Source of the DNA: CAZTHM01 sp041946825
Lineage (GTDB): Bacteria > Acidobacteriota > Terriglobia > UBA7540
Assembly (NCBI GenBank): GCA_041946825.1
Contig: JBHGBD010000017.1
Location: forward strand, 35,146 to 99,145
Direction of reading: 5' to 3'
Length of the DNA: 64,000 bases
A model generated the notes under the pieces. The model saw nothing but the letters and a program-made list of their open reading frames with translations, had not been told where the DNA came from and ran no database searches. Of this stretch, positions 17,012-27,300 are shown one piece after another (the first letter of the stretch is position 1; every line of letters starts with the position of its first letter). Made by a program: the position numbers and the translations under genes.

Positions 17012-17863
17012 ATGCCCACAAACGAGACAGCCGCAGTGACGAATGCTTCGATCCGCTTTGGAACCGGTTGGCTGCCGGATATTCCGGATTTCAGAGACTA
17101 CACACCCCAGTCCAAAGAGGTAAAGCAACTGTTCAAGGCGGTCGGTAAGAAGGGCGAAACTACGCCAGATTCTGTTGACCTGCGCCAGTATTGTTCCCCT
17201 GTTGAAGACCAGGGGCAACTCGGTTCGTGCACTGCCAATGCGGTCGTCGGGCTAATCGAGTATTTCGAGCGCCGCGCCAAAGGAGAATACCTCGACGCCT
17301 CCCGCCGATTTCTCTATAAGGTTACTCGCAAGCTTTACCATTTTACGGGGGATTCCGGGGCTTACATTCGCGGCACGATTCGCGCGCTACGGATCTTCGG
17401 TACTTGCCCTGAGGAGTATTGGCCGTACGACGTGGCCAAGTACGATGACGAGCCGCCCGCGTTTTGCTACGCTTTCGCACAGGCTTACCAGGCCGTCACG
17501 TACTACAGGATTTGGGACGCCAATCCTCAGAATCTGCTCACGCAACTGAAGGGCAGCCTTGCCAAAGGCTTGCCCTTCGCGTTCGGCTTTACGGTGTACA
17601 GCTCCATTTGGAACCCCTCGGTTCAAAAAACTGGCGACATTCCTTTCCCTCAACCGGGCGAGCGGGTGGACGGCGGCCACGCCATCATGGCGGTTGGATA
17701 CGACGATTCGCGGAGTCGCTTCATCATCCGGAATAGTTGGGGGCCGGGTTGGGGCCAGCAGGGCTATGGTTCGCTTCCTTACGACTACATGCTGCGCGGG
17801 ATCGCCGATGACTTCTGGGTTCTCACCAGCGCGGAGTACGTGAGCCTGATGGGGATTAAATGA
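17012..17863 (+). CDS. Papain-like (C1A) cysteine peptidase
   Basis: 283 residues, no signal peptide and no inhibitory propeptide. The papain triad is intact: oxyanion Gln67 and catalytic Cys73 in EDQGQLGSCTA, His223 in DGGHAIMAVGYDD and Asn241 in RNSWGPGWG. The N-terminal GWLPDIPDFRDYTP is the usual start of bacterial C1A enzymes of this type. The ATG at 17012 follows GGGAGGAGG. Its stop overlaps the next gene by four bases (ATGA), so the protease and the beta-propeller are translationally coupled. Substrate unknown; maturation of a cluster protein is possible. Confidence 0.88.
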   Translation: MPTNETAAVTNASIRFGTGWLPDIPDFRDYTPQSKEVKQLFKAVGKKGETTPDSVDLRQYCSPVEDQGQLGSCTANAVVGLIEYFERRAKGEYLDASRRFLYKVTRKLYHFTGDSGAYIRGTIRALRIFGTCPEEYWPYDVAKYDDEPPAFCYAFAQAYQAVTYYRIWDANPQNLLTQLKGSLAKGLPFAFGFTVYSSIWNPSVQKTGDIPFPQPGERVDGGHAIMAVGYDDSRSRFIIRNSWGPGWGQQGYGSLPYDYMLRGIADDFWVLTSAEYVSLMGIK

Positions 17864-19089
17864 GCGAAGCGGATAAGCCCTTCAGCTATTGCATTGCTCT
17901 GGACGGTCCGCACCTCGACGGGCTGATTGGCCACGCGGGCCTGCTACGATTCGACTGGCCGTCCAAGAACATTTCAATTGAGTATTACGACGGGGTAAGC
18001 GCGGGTCACAACGTTTCCATCGCCCCCGGCGGCAAGCTTGGCCTGATGGGGAACTTCAGCCAGCAGATCGTGCTGGTGGACATGGAGAATCTTCGGGAGA
18101 TCGAGCGCCAGTCCACCCTCGCCATCGAGCCGGCGAACTACCGCCTTCGAGCCAACACGCATCACCTCTGGTTTGAGGACAACCAACGGTTTATCGGCGC
18201 GGTCGGCGACCATCTCTACATTTTCGACATCAACGACCTCGACCGGCCGGAGATGCTCGGCCCCCATGGCCTCTACAATGCCCACGAACTGCGCTGGGAC
18301 GCGACCCGGCGTTACATCCTGATGGGGGACCTGGGCCCCGAAGATTGCGCTGCGAAACAAGTCGGCGTCTTCGACCTCAAAACCAAGGAATCGACGGTCA
18401 TCAAGCTGCCTGATACCTGCTGGCACGTTTGCGTCGATCCGGAGAAGCCCCTCGGCTACGCCGCCACTTACTCTTTCGCGACCGAGGACGAAAACTACGT
18501 TGATTGGTCGCCTGCCTTCCGCCGGGAATATGTCTTCGAGATTGACCTCGAGAAAAAGCGCATTCGCAGGAGTTGGAGCGCCGGAGCGGAGTTCCCGATC
18601 CACCTCAATTCCGACGTGGGAGTCTACGACAACAAGCTCTACATCAGTTGCGGCGGAAGCCATACGGTCATCGAATTGGACCTCGCTGAGGATCAGTTCC
18701 GAGAGCCGCGCGTCCTCGACTGCAAGCCCGACCTTTGGAAGCGGGCGAAGATGTGGCGGCAGAAGATCTACAACTTCATTGGCGCCTCGGCCCGCCGCCC
18801 GACTCTTACCAACACACACTTAATCCTCCAAACGCTCTTGGTGACCAACTGGCGGATCATGGATGGGATCTACTCGGCGCGAGTTTCTCCCGACGGCAAA
18901 TACCTCGTCACGGGAAACCGCGGCTATAACGTCCTCACGGTGTACGACCGGAAGACCTTTCAGAAAGTGTACGCAAGGCAGTTGCCGACTTTCGGTCCAG
19001 AGGTTTTTCGGCGCCCCTATACGCGCCGCATGAAGCACATTTTCGGAATGCATCTGGGTATGCACCACAGCGAGATGCTGGCTCGGTAG
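17860..19089 (+). CDS. Beta-propeller protein, possibly metal-binding
   Basis: 409 residues made of repeated ~45-residue strand units (for example GKLGLMGNFSQQIVLVDMEN and RRYILMGDLGP), consistent with a seven-bladed propeller of YncE or selenium-binding type. Histidines occur at regularly spaced loop positions (SAGHNVS, NAHELRWD, CWHVCVD, PIHLNSD, and a C-terminal cluster GMHLGMHHSEM). That resembles the four-His iron site of carotenoid-oxygenase-like propellers, but no family match is certain. No signal peptide. Overlaps the protease gene by four bases and is followed 17 bases later by the duplicated protein. Confidence 0.65.
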   Translation: MSEADKPFSYCIALDGPHLDGLIGHAGLLRFDWPSKNISIEYYDGVSAGHNVSIAPGGKLGLMGNFSQQIVLVDMENLREIERQSTLAIEPANYRLRANTHHLWFEDNQRFIGAVGDHLYIFDINDLDRPEMLGPHGLYNAHELRWDATRRYILMGDLGPEDCAAKQVGVFDLKTKESTVIKLPDTCWHVCVDPEKPLGYAATYSFATEDENYVDWSPAFRREYVFEIDLEKKRIRRSWSAGAEFPIHLNSDVGVYDNKLYISCGGSHTVIELDLAEDQFREPRVLDCKPDLWKRAKMWRQKIYNFIGASARRPTLTNTHLILQTLLVTNWRIMDGIYSARVSPDGKYLVTGNRGYNVLTVYDRKTFQKVYARQLPTFGPEVFRRPYTRRMKHIFGMHLGMHHSEMLAR

Positions 19090-19106
19090 AAAGAAGGGAA
19101 GGTCAC

Positions 19107-20924
19107 ATGGGTGTCGCAGGGTCGCGAATCAATGCCAGCACCGAAAAGTTCCGGAAGCTCAACTGCTTGGAAGGTAAGGTGGACCTTGATCCGCTTCTCG
19201 ACGAACTTCGGCACGACATAGGAACTACTTCTCTGCTCGAAGCAATGAAGTCGTACATCGACGAGCTGCGCGGAAAACTCGACAACAACGCCCGGCCCTA
19301 TCAAAAACTCGCCAGACTTTTCGAGGTTGGATTCACTCCGGCTCAGGTCGAAGGCCACTTCGATGGCGTGGCGATCGGATTGCGCACCGGAGATGAAGAA
19401 GGAGTCCTTGGGCATTACGGGAATGTGATGGGCCTGCTTTGGGGTACGGCGGTAGGCCCCGTGGCGCCATGGGTTGGAAAGTCCTTTAATCCGCTCACTT
19501 CAACTGAGCTCCAAAATCTTACCGAGGGCGTCGTTTGCGATGACTCGTCGGCGCGCCTTGGAATCAACCACTTTCATAAAGCTGAGCCGTCCCTGATCGG
19601 CCGCTTCAGTTTCTCCGTCCTGAGTTTGTGGATGTCGCTCAAGGAAGCTCCGGAACAGGAGAAACAGCGATACGGGCATAACCGCAACGGTGGCCTGTTT
19701 ATCTCTCGCCGAACTCAATCCGTCTATCACGGGACGCCGCGTGACGTGTTTCAGCTCAACTACCGCTGGTCCAGGCTGGGGAATGTTCCTCCTTTTACGC
19801 ACCTGATCGATGAACTGGTGCAGATTTCGGAAGGCGTCTACCTCGGCCAACTGCTCTTCGCCACACGGAATATCCTCGAGCGGTTCGATCCTGGCAATCC
19901 TCCCCGATATTACGACTACGAGCATTTCGGGTACTTCCTGCTGGTTGACGAGTCCTGGAAAGAAGAAATCCGGCGAGTCTTCCCGCACATCGGGGTTCCT
20001 CGCGCGGAAGGAGAGGCTGCCCCCACTCAGCCCACTGCTGGCGCGCCTGCCTTGGCACTAAAACCCACAAAATTCACAACGTTTACCTTCGCCGATCCGG
20101 TTGATGGAAACTGCGACGACCGCGTGCTTGCCGACGTTCGCGCGGACATGAAGAATCAGTCGACGATTTTGGATTTGTTCAAATATTACTCCGATCAACT
20201 CGCTCAAGGTTTCGATAATCGCTCGCCGTTCTTCCTCCGGCTGCACGAGATCTTCAATCGCGGCATCGGCCCCGATGAAGTGAGAGGATATTTCCACGGA
20301 GCGTTGGTCTCCTTTCATTCCGAGGGCTACTACCGGTTCTTCAACTTGAACACTCTCAACGTAGGCTGGACGTTGGGCCGGTTTTTCACGCCTTGGACGG
20401 GGAAAACCTTCGAGCCCATCAGCGCCGAGCGGCTGCGCGACCTGACCGACGGCTTTGAAAAGGGAGCGGTGCCGACATTCTGGGGCACCAACACGGTTTC
20501 ACTTTCCAGACCCGGCCAAAGATTCGCCGGACAACTTATGAAGCTCGCTGGAATCTGGACCGAGCCCGCCTCCGCCGAAGAATCCAGAAAATACGGATAT
20601 GACCTGAAAAGTTTCTTCTTCATCGGCCGAAAAGGAATGTCGATCAACCAGGAAAACAAGGGGAAGAAGATCTTCCAATTCAATTATCGTTGGCCGAAAT
20701 TGCGAACCTTCCCGCCGGATCATTTCTGCATCGACGAGCTGGTGATGGTCGCCGAAGGCCTCTACCTCGGGCAACTCATTTATGCCACCGAGCTCTTCAA
20801 AAAGTTTGATCCGAACGAAGACCCCGCCTCGTACCAGTACCGTGTCTTCGGTTACTTCCTCCTGATGGACGACGAATGGCACGGGCGGCGTCGCGAGATC
20901 GGATTCGACCCGTATAACGCTTAG
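19107..20924 (+). CDS. Internally duplicated protein of unknown function
   Basis: 605 residues in two homologous halves (about 1-300 and 330-605). Matching segments are KSFNPLTSTELQNLTEG/KTFEPISAERLRDLTDG, FQLNYRW/FQFNYRW, IDELVQISEGVYLGQLLFAT/IDELVMVAEGLYLGQLIYAT and FGYFLLVDESW/FGYFLLMDDEW. A linker rich in Pro and Ala joins them. No signal peptide or known catalytic motif. The pattern 'DE(L/I)...G(Q/K)...FG(Y/F)(F/Y)xL' also ends each C-terminal repeat of the giant GMC protein at 24375, so these may be the same building block. No family recognised. The start is ATG 19107 behind GAAGGGAAGG. Confidence 0.7.
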   Translation: MGVAGSRINASTEKFRKLNCLEGKVDLDPLLDELRHDIGTTSLLEAMKSYIDELRGKLDNNARPYQKLARLFEVGFTPAQVEGHFDGVAIGLRTGDEEGVLGHYGNVMGLLWGTAVGPVAPWVGKSFNPLTSTELQNLTEGVVCDDSSARLGINHFHKAEPSLIGRFSFSVLSLWMSLKEAPEQEKQRYGHNRNGGLFISRRTQSVYHGTPRDVFQLNYRWSRLGNVPPFTHLIDELVQISEGVYLGQLLFATRNILERFDPGNPPRYYDYEHFGYFLLVDESWKEEIRRVFPHIGVPRAEGEAAPTQPTAGAPALALKPTKFTTFTFADPVDGNCDDRVLADVRADMKNQSTILDLFKYYSDQLAQGFDNRSPFFLRLHEIFNRGIGPDEVRGYFHGALVSFHSEGYYRFFNLNTLNVGWTLGRFFTPWTGKTFEPISAERLRDLTDGFEKGAVPTFWGTNTVSLSRPGQRFAGQLMKLAGIWTEPASAEESRKYGYDLKSFFFIGRKGMSINQENKGKKIFQFNYRWPKLRTFPPDHFCIDELVMVAEGLYLGQLIYATELFKKFDPNEDPASYQYRVFGYFLLMDDEWHGRRREIGFDPYNA

Positions 20925-20954
20925 GCGGCTGGTTGCTTTTGGCGAAAGGATCGG

Positions 20955-22631
20955 ATGAACGGCGGACTGGCGAACGCTCCCGAGCCGCTCAAGAACGAAT
21001 ACTCCATGGTTGTCATTGGCTCGGGGTACGGCGGAGCGATCACAGCGTGCAGACTGGCCATGGCGGGGCAGCGCGTCTGCATCCTGGAGCGCGGCGCGGA
21101 ATGGCCATCCGGCGCTTTCCCAGACACACTCCTCGGCATCCAGCAGAACGCGCGTAGTTCCTGCAATCCGCTGGGACTCTACGAATACCTGCGCTTCAGC
21201 GACCTCGACATCATCAAGGGTTGCGGTTTGGGCGGGACCAGCCTGATCAACGGCGGCGTGGCCCTGCGCCCCGAGCCGGATTTCTTCACCCGGAATAATT
21301 GTCCCTGGCCCAAGGCCCTTCAGAAGGAATGGGAGAGCGGAACTCTGCAGAAATACTACGAGCGGGCGGAGAAATCGCTGCGAGTCCAACCGCATCCTGG
21401 TGGCCAGGCTCTGGGCAAAGTGCAGGCGCTAAGAGCTCGATCGGACCACGCACCGGGGGCGAAATTCGATCTGGTGAACATCGCCGTCAACTTTCAGGAC
21501 GGGGTCAACGAATTTGGCGTCCAGCAGCGGGCGTGCACTGACTGCGGGGACTGCATGACGGGATGCAACGTCCGCGCCAAAAACACACTGGACACAAATT
21601 ACCTGGCGGGGGCAAAGCAGCACGGTGCGGAGATCTACACCGGCATCAAGGTCGAATTCATCGAGAAAGCCAAAAGCGGCGACGGATATCTGCTGCATTA
21701 CCGCCGCATGCTGACGGATCGTGAGGAGGAAGACCTCCGCCAACTCAAAGCAGCGGCCGTCATCCTCGCCGCCGGAACAATTGGCTCAACGGAAATACTG
21801 CTGCGCTCGCACGGGCCGGACCTGCCCCTTTCAAAAGCCCTCGGGGCGCGCTTCAGCGCCAACGGCAATTTCTTCGGCGCGGCTTACAACTCCGACCGCG
21901 TTACCAATGCGCTGGGATTCGGGAATCACCAGGATGAGCGTTCTCAGGTGAAGCCCGGGCCGGGAATTGTCGGGGGAATCCGCTACTTCGCGGACAAGCC
22001 GCTGGAAGAACGCATCCTGATCGAAGATCTCTCAATCCCCCGCGCCTTCGTGGACGTGATGCGCGTGGCTTTCCCCGCCATCAGCGCCGCCACGGGCGAT
22101 GACACTGACTTTTCGCTCTCTGACGAACTGGCGGAGGCGGCGCGAGCTTCTCGCGACCTGGCGGGTTGGAATCCCGACGGCGCCCTCAACCGCACCATGA
22201 TTTATATCGCCATGATGCAAGACGGTTCAGAGGGGGAAATCCTGCTCGACCGACAGGGGAAGCTGCGCGTCTCCTGGCCGGGAGTCCTCGAGCAGCCCAT
22301 CCTCCGCGCCATGAATAAGGAACTCCGGAACCATGCTGCGGCCCTCGGCGCCATTTACTTTCAGAACCCCCGCTGGCATCCGTTGCTCGGCCGCAATCTG
22401 ATTACGGCGCATCCCCTGGGCGGTTGCCCCATGTCGGACAGCTTCGACACGGGCGTCGTGGACGACCACGGGCGCGTTTACAGCGGTCAAGGCGGATTTC
22501 ACCGCGGCCTTTATGTGGCGGACGCTTCAATCATCCCGGAGTGCCTGGGACGCAATCCGCTGCTGACGATTTCCGCCCTTTCTGAGCGTATTGCGGAATT
22601 CATTACGAAGGAGAAGGCGGGAGTCAATTAG
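20955..22631 (+). CDS. GMC-type FAD oxidoreductase with four-cysteine cluster motif
   Basis: 558 residues. FAD-binding GSGYGG at 22-27 with Glu at the end of strand 2 (CILERG), GLGGTSLINGG, and the C-terminal GMC signature HPLGGC followed by GRNPLLTISAL, as in cholesterol-oxidase-like enzymes. Between them is CTDCGDCMTGC (Cys194, 197, 200, 204), a ferredoxin-like arrangement that could hold a 4Fe-4S cluster and pass electrons from FAD. No signal peptide. It is likely to oxidise an alcohol or sterol-like substrate; the substrate is unknown. It lies 30 bases after the duplicated protein gene and is paralogous to the first third of the gene at 24375. Confidence 0.85.
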   Translation: MNGGLANAPEPLKNEYSMVVIGSGYGGAITACRLAMAGQRVCILERGAEWPSGAFPDTLLGIQQNARSSCNPLGLYEYLRFSDLDIIKGCGLGGTSLINGGVALRPEPDFFTRNNCPWPKALQKEWESGTLQKYYERAEKSLRVQPHPGGQALGKVQALRARSDHAPGAKFDLVNIAVNFQDGVNEFGVQQRACTDCGDCMTGCNVRAKNTLDTNYLAGAKQHGAEIYTGIKVEFIEKAKSGDGYLLHYRRMLTDREEEDLRQLKAAAVILAAGTIGSTEILLRSHGPDLPLSKALGARFSANGNFFGAAYNSDRVTNALGFGNHQDERSQVKPGPGIVGGIRYFADKPLEERILIEDLSIPRAFVDVMRVAFPAISAATGDDTDFSLSDELAEAARASRDLAGWNPDGALNRTMIYIAMMQDGSEGEILLDRQGKLRVSWPGVLEQPILRAMNKELRNHAAALGAIYFQNPRWHPLLGRNLITAHPLGGCPMSDSFDTGVVDDHGRVYSGQGGFHRGLYVADASIIPECLGRNPLLTISALSERIAEFITKEKAGVN

Positions 22632-22660
22632 GCCGCGCCGGCCCCGCCCCCGACACGTTT

Positions 22661-24037
22661 ATGCTGGTCATCATCAGCGACCTTCATCTGACCGATGGCA
22701 CTTCCGGCGAGACGATCCGCGAAGGGGCCTTTCGTGTCTTTCGCGAGCGATTGCGTGACGCGGCGTATGACGCCTCCTGGAGGCGGGATGGAACCTACAA
22801 GCCTCTCGAACAGATCGACGTCATTCTGCTCGGCGATATTCTCGATGTCATCCGATCCACACGTTGGCTGGCCGGCCCGGTCCGCCCCTGGGACAATCCC
22901 CAAGGCGGGCCCTTCGTGGACCGCATCCGGGAAGTCAACGACGCGATCTTGAAGAACAATGCGGCTTCGCTGGGAATCCTGAAGAGCCTCGACGATACGC
23001 AGGCGGTGACGATTCCTCCCGCGACGGCGGCGGGCAAGCCGGCCGGCGTATCTCGCGACCCGGGAGCCACTGACCGTGTCCCGGTCAAGGTGAAGCTCCA
23101 CTACATGGTGGGGAACCATGACTGGTTCTATCACCTCCCCGGGGCGGCCTATGACGAGATTCGGAAGTCGGTGGTTGCCGCCGCGGGCCTCGCCAACGAT
23201 CCGGGCGCGCCTTTTCCGCACGACCCCAGCGAATCCCCCGCCATCCAGCAGGCGCTTGTGGACCACCGGGTCTTCGCCCGGCACGGTGACATCTTCGACA
23301 GCTTCAATTTCGACCACGACCGGAATCGCTCCTCCCTCGGAGACGCCATCGTGATTGAACTCCTGAATCGTTTCCCCCAGGAGGTGGCCCGTCAACTCGG
23401 CGGCGATTTATCCGCCGAATGTCAGGCAGGGCTGAAAGAGATCGACAACGTCCGCCCTCTGATTGTCGTTCCGGTCTGGGTCAATGGGCTTCTGCAAATG
23501 ACCTGCGGCGACCCTGGGACCATCCAGAAGGTCAAAGGCATCTGGGACAAGCTTGCAGATGATTTCATGGGATTGAATTTCGTCCGGACTCACAGCTCCA
23601 CTCTGGATCTCTTTGACGATGTTGACCGGCTCGAGTGGGCGCTCAAGTTCTCGCGTGGCGTATCTTTGGCGCACCTCAGCCACTTGTTAACCTGGATCAA
23701 GGAGAAATTCCTCGCCCGGGATGAGTCTTATTTCAAATTCGCCCTCAACGAACAGGCATTCAAGAACCGCTCAGCGCGATATATCGTTTACGGACACACC
23801 CACCACTATGAAATCGTGCCCTTAGACGCTGCCGTAATGCCCAGCGGGATTCTAAATCAAATCTATATTAACTCGGGGACCTGGCGCGCCGTCCATGAGC
23901 TCGCCCAGGCTCACCCAGAAGAGCAGGAGTTCCTCGGATACAAGGTGATGACTTATCTGTCGTTCTACCGGGAAGACGAACGTGGAGGCCAGCCCTTTGA
24001 GACCTGGACAGGGTCTCTCGCTGGCCAGCAGGTCTAA
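22661..24037 (+). CDS. Calcineurin-like metallophosphoesterase
   Basis: 458 residues with the full dimetal motif set: SDLHL at 6-10, LLGDILD, GNHDWF, ARHGD and YGHTHH near the C-terminus. A long insert between LGDILD and GNHD (roughly residues 60-148) is larger than in simple phosphoesterases and may confer substrate choice. No signal peptide, so probably cytoplasmic. The ATG at 22661 has no strong ribosome-binding site; translation may be coupled to the GMC gene ending 29 bases upstream. It could release phosphate from the cluster's substrate or act on a nucleotide; neither is shown by sequence. Confidence 0.85.
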   Translation: MLVIISDLHLTDGTSGETIREGAFRVFRERLRDAAYDASWRRDGTYKPLEQIDVILLGDILDVIRSTRWLAGPVRPWDNPQGGPFVDRIREVNDAILKNNAASLGILKSLDDTQAVTIPPATAAGKPAGVSRDPGATDRVPVKVKLHYMVGNHDWFYHLPGAAYDEIRKSVVAAAGLANDPGAPFPHDPSESPAIQQALVDHRVFARHGDIFDSFNFDHDRNRSSLGDAIVIELLNRFPQEVARQLGGDLSAECQAGLKEIDNVRPLIVVPVWVNGLLQMTCGDPGTIQKVKGIWDKLADDFMGLNFVRTHSSTLDLFDDVDRLEWALKFSRGVSLAHLSHLLTWIKEKFLARDESYFKFALNEQAFKNRSARYIVYGHTHHYEIVPLDAAVMPSGILNQIYINSGTWRAVHELAQAHPEEQEFLGYKVMTYLSFYREDERGGQPFETWTGSLAGQQV

Positions 24038-24190
24038 GTGGGACTTGCAGCTTTGACGCGGTTCTCAGGGATTTCGATTTTCATTTGAACAAACAAGGTT
24101 GGGAGGATCTCTTGCTGCTCCCGGCCTCTCGGTCTCTCAAGTTTTGATTGACACGCCCCTCGGGGAGCAAATCCCGGGGAGGGCGCTTGA

Positions 24191-24361
24191 ATGCGACGCA
24201 ATCGCCTTAGTCTCGCGGCCCTGCGCGCGCCGGGCGTCCAGCCATTCCGCGTGGTTATCAGGGAACACGAGTTGTTCGACGCCGGCAAGGGTCAGGGCGT
24301 CCAACGGGTTCGCCGGCTGGTCTACGCGGACGCTGTTGAGCTGGGTGGACTGAAATTCTAA
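24191..24361 (+). CDS. Possible small protein upstream of the giant GMC gene
   Basis: 56 codons beginning MRRNRLSLAALRAPG and ending ELGGLKF. GGGGAGG lies eight bases before the ATG, and the stop is 13 bases ahead of the giant GMC start, a spacing typical of coupled genes. The peptide is basic and contains VVIREHELFDAGKGQG. No family recognised. Coding status rests on the ribosome-binding site and position only. Confidence 0.4.
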   Translation: MRRNRLSLAALRAPGVQPFRVVIREHELFDAGKGQGVQRVRRLVYADAVELGGLKF

Positions 24362-24374
24362 CGGAAGGGTAAAG

Positions 24375-27300
24375 ATGCTGGGACTGAGTTGGGAATCCAG
24401 AAAAAAGACATACGACTACATCATCGTGGGGTCAGGTTACGGCGGCTCCATCTTCGCGGCGAGACTGGCGACCGCGAATCTGAGCCCGAAACCATCCGTC
24501 TGTCTGCTCGAACGCGGCCGGGAATGGCCCGTCGGCACGTTCCCGGACAGGGTGGATACAGTGCTCGCCGCGCAGTGCAATGACCTTAATCCCCTCGGCC
24601 TGTACGAGTTCCTGAATTATCCGGACATCTCCGTCATCAAGGGCTCAGGTCTGGGTGGGACTTCGCTTGTCAATGCGAATGTGGCGATTGTCCCGGATGC
24701 GGAGGTCTTCCAACAATCCAACTGGCCGCGGTCGATCACTCGCGACGTCCTGACTCCTTACTACTCGCGCGCGCGCCAAATGCTTGCCCCGGTTCCCCAT
24801 CCCCGCGCCTTGCAACTGGCGAAAGTGCAGGCGTTGGACCGCCGGGCCGTGGAAACGGAGCGCCACGCCGAGCCGCTGAACATCGTTGTCAACTTCTCGA
24901 TCAACGGGAAGAATCCGCACGACGTCGATCAGAAGCCCTGCACGGACTGCGGAGACTGTATTACAGGCTGTAACGTCGGGGCAAAGAACACTCTCTACAT
25001 GAATTATCTGCCCATGGGGCGGAACGCCGGCGTCGAAATCTTCACACAAGTCAGAGTTGATTGGGTCGAGAAGGTCTCGGGCGGGGGGTGGCGCATCCGT
25101 GGCCGGCACATCGGCGACGACTTGAGCGAGGAAGAGTTCGAGCTCAATGCGGGGAACGTGATCCTCGCCGCAGGCGCAATCAACACTCCGGAAATACTGC
25201 TGCGTTCCGAGATGCACGGTTTTTCCGTTTCTCCCGTGCTCGGAACGGGCTTCAGCGGCAATGGAGATTTCTTTGGGCTCGCTTACAACGGCGACTACGC
25301 CACAAATGTGCTGGGGTACGGTCAAAAATCACCGCAGGCGGGAGACGCGCCGGCTCCCGGGCCGACCATAGTCGGAATCATCCGCTACGACGGGAATGCG
25401 CCCGTCGAAGACCGGTTCGCAGTCGAAGATCTCTCGTTTCCCAGCGCCTATGTCGCGGGCGCCAAGGCAGCTTTCGCCTTGCTACGGGGAGAAGATACGG
25501 TAGCCGGCAACGAAGCTGTCCAGGAACAGCGCTGCCAGAATGACTCCGACTTCCTCCGTCCCTACCGGCCCGACGGCGCGCTGAACCACACGATGCTCTA
25601 TCTGGTGATGGGCCATGATGACGCGCGCGGGACCATGGCCTTCGACGCGCCCTGGTTCAAGCCCGAGGGGCGCATGACCATCCAGTGGGACGGCGCGGGA
25701 CGGCAGATCATTTTTCGGCGCATCAACGAGGAGCTCCGGCGCCACGCGCGAGCCCTGCGGGGGAATTTCATTGCCAATCCCCTTTGGACGATTTTCGACA
25801 CCCGCCACCTGATCACGGCGCATCCTCTGGGCGGTTGCACCCTCGGCGAAGACTATCTCCACGGCGCCACCGATGAGTTCGGGCGCGTGTTCGCCAGCGA
25901 CGGCAGCGTGCACGAAGGGCTTTTCGTGTGCGATGGCTCGCTGGTGCCCTCGGCGCTGAACGTCAATCCCTTCATGACCATTTCAGCTCTGGCCGAACGA
26001 ATCGTCGAACGAAACATTCAAGCCCGCCAGGGCGCCGCGTATCCCAAACCCGGGAAGGCTGTGAGCCTGTCGGCCATCAATCCCATCGACGTTGCCGATT
26101 ACACCGAGGCGCAACTGGAAGCGCTCTTCCGCCGTTGCACGACTCTCGGTATCGACGTGATGCTCAATAAGGGCGGAGCGCCGAAGATCGATGTGGCATC
26201 GCGGACGATTCGCAGCGATCAATACTGGAAAGGGTTCTTTCCTCGCGGCCACATCTTGAACCAGATGTCCTCGGCGCTGTTCACCGGCTTCAAGAAGGGG
26301 TTCCGCAAGGAAGGCCCCAAGTACACCGGTATCACCAGCGACACCGACGATCACATTCACGCCCGTAACAGCCTGGAAGAAGTCACGCTCGACAAACCTG
26401 CGGGGACCCTGGAGGCCGGGAAGTTCATTCTGCTCCGCTATCTGGATTTCCCCTGGACGGGATACTACGACATTTTCAAAGTCATCAACGAGAACCTGCT
26501 GATCGGACGCGTCTACCTGGGCGAGTATCCGAATGGGATCCGCATGTTTACATTTCCGATGACACGCGTCCACAACTTCGAGCAGATGACGGTCAGCGAT
26601 CACCAGGCGCTCTTCGCGGCCGGCGGCGCGCCGACCAGGGAGGAACTCAGGGGGATCTGGCAGATGGACGTCATTTCCAACGCCAACCATGCCGGCGGAG
26701 TCGCGTATTTGAAGTTTGATCCCAAACCGGACGGGCGGTTGGAAGCGCGTTACCTTCTGATGGGATTGTTCGAAGGGCTCGTCCTCCCCAGTTTTGTTCA
26801 GGACCATTTTCAACTCAATGACTTCACTCCCTTCCACGACGAAATTCGGAAAGTCACCGCGGATTTCATGGTGGGGAAATATGTGACCGGCCTTCCCCCT
26901 GCGGTGGCGTCATTTTTCGGATCCTCTTCGCTCGGAGTACTCCGCACGGAACCTGACGGGCAGTTCGGTTTCAACTACATGCTGACCCGAAGCGATCTGA
27001 AGAAGCTTCCCACCGTCAGCATTCTCAGCCCATTTCTTGACGTGAATCTGCCCGACGGAGTCGGCCTGACTTTCAACGAAGAAATGGTCGGCTGGTATTT
27101 CGAGGGCGCAACGACGCCGACGCAGGATCGCGCTGGAGACTTGACGATCGCGGACCGCATCCCTGCGTCAGGGGAGCCCGAGGGCGGGAGCGCCTGCAAA
27201 TTCAATGTGCGCATGACCGCGCGCGATCTCAACGAATTCATTGACGGGCTGGAACACGAAGCGAGTATGGCGGGGACCATCACGTTTGCGAAATTCGCCG

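Noticed and set aside
16292..17218. 308-codon minus-strand frame over the small membrane protein and protease start
   Set aside because: Antisense to two genes with good ribosome-binding sites and clear family or membrane signatures; it shows no motif.
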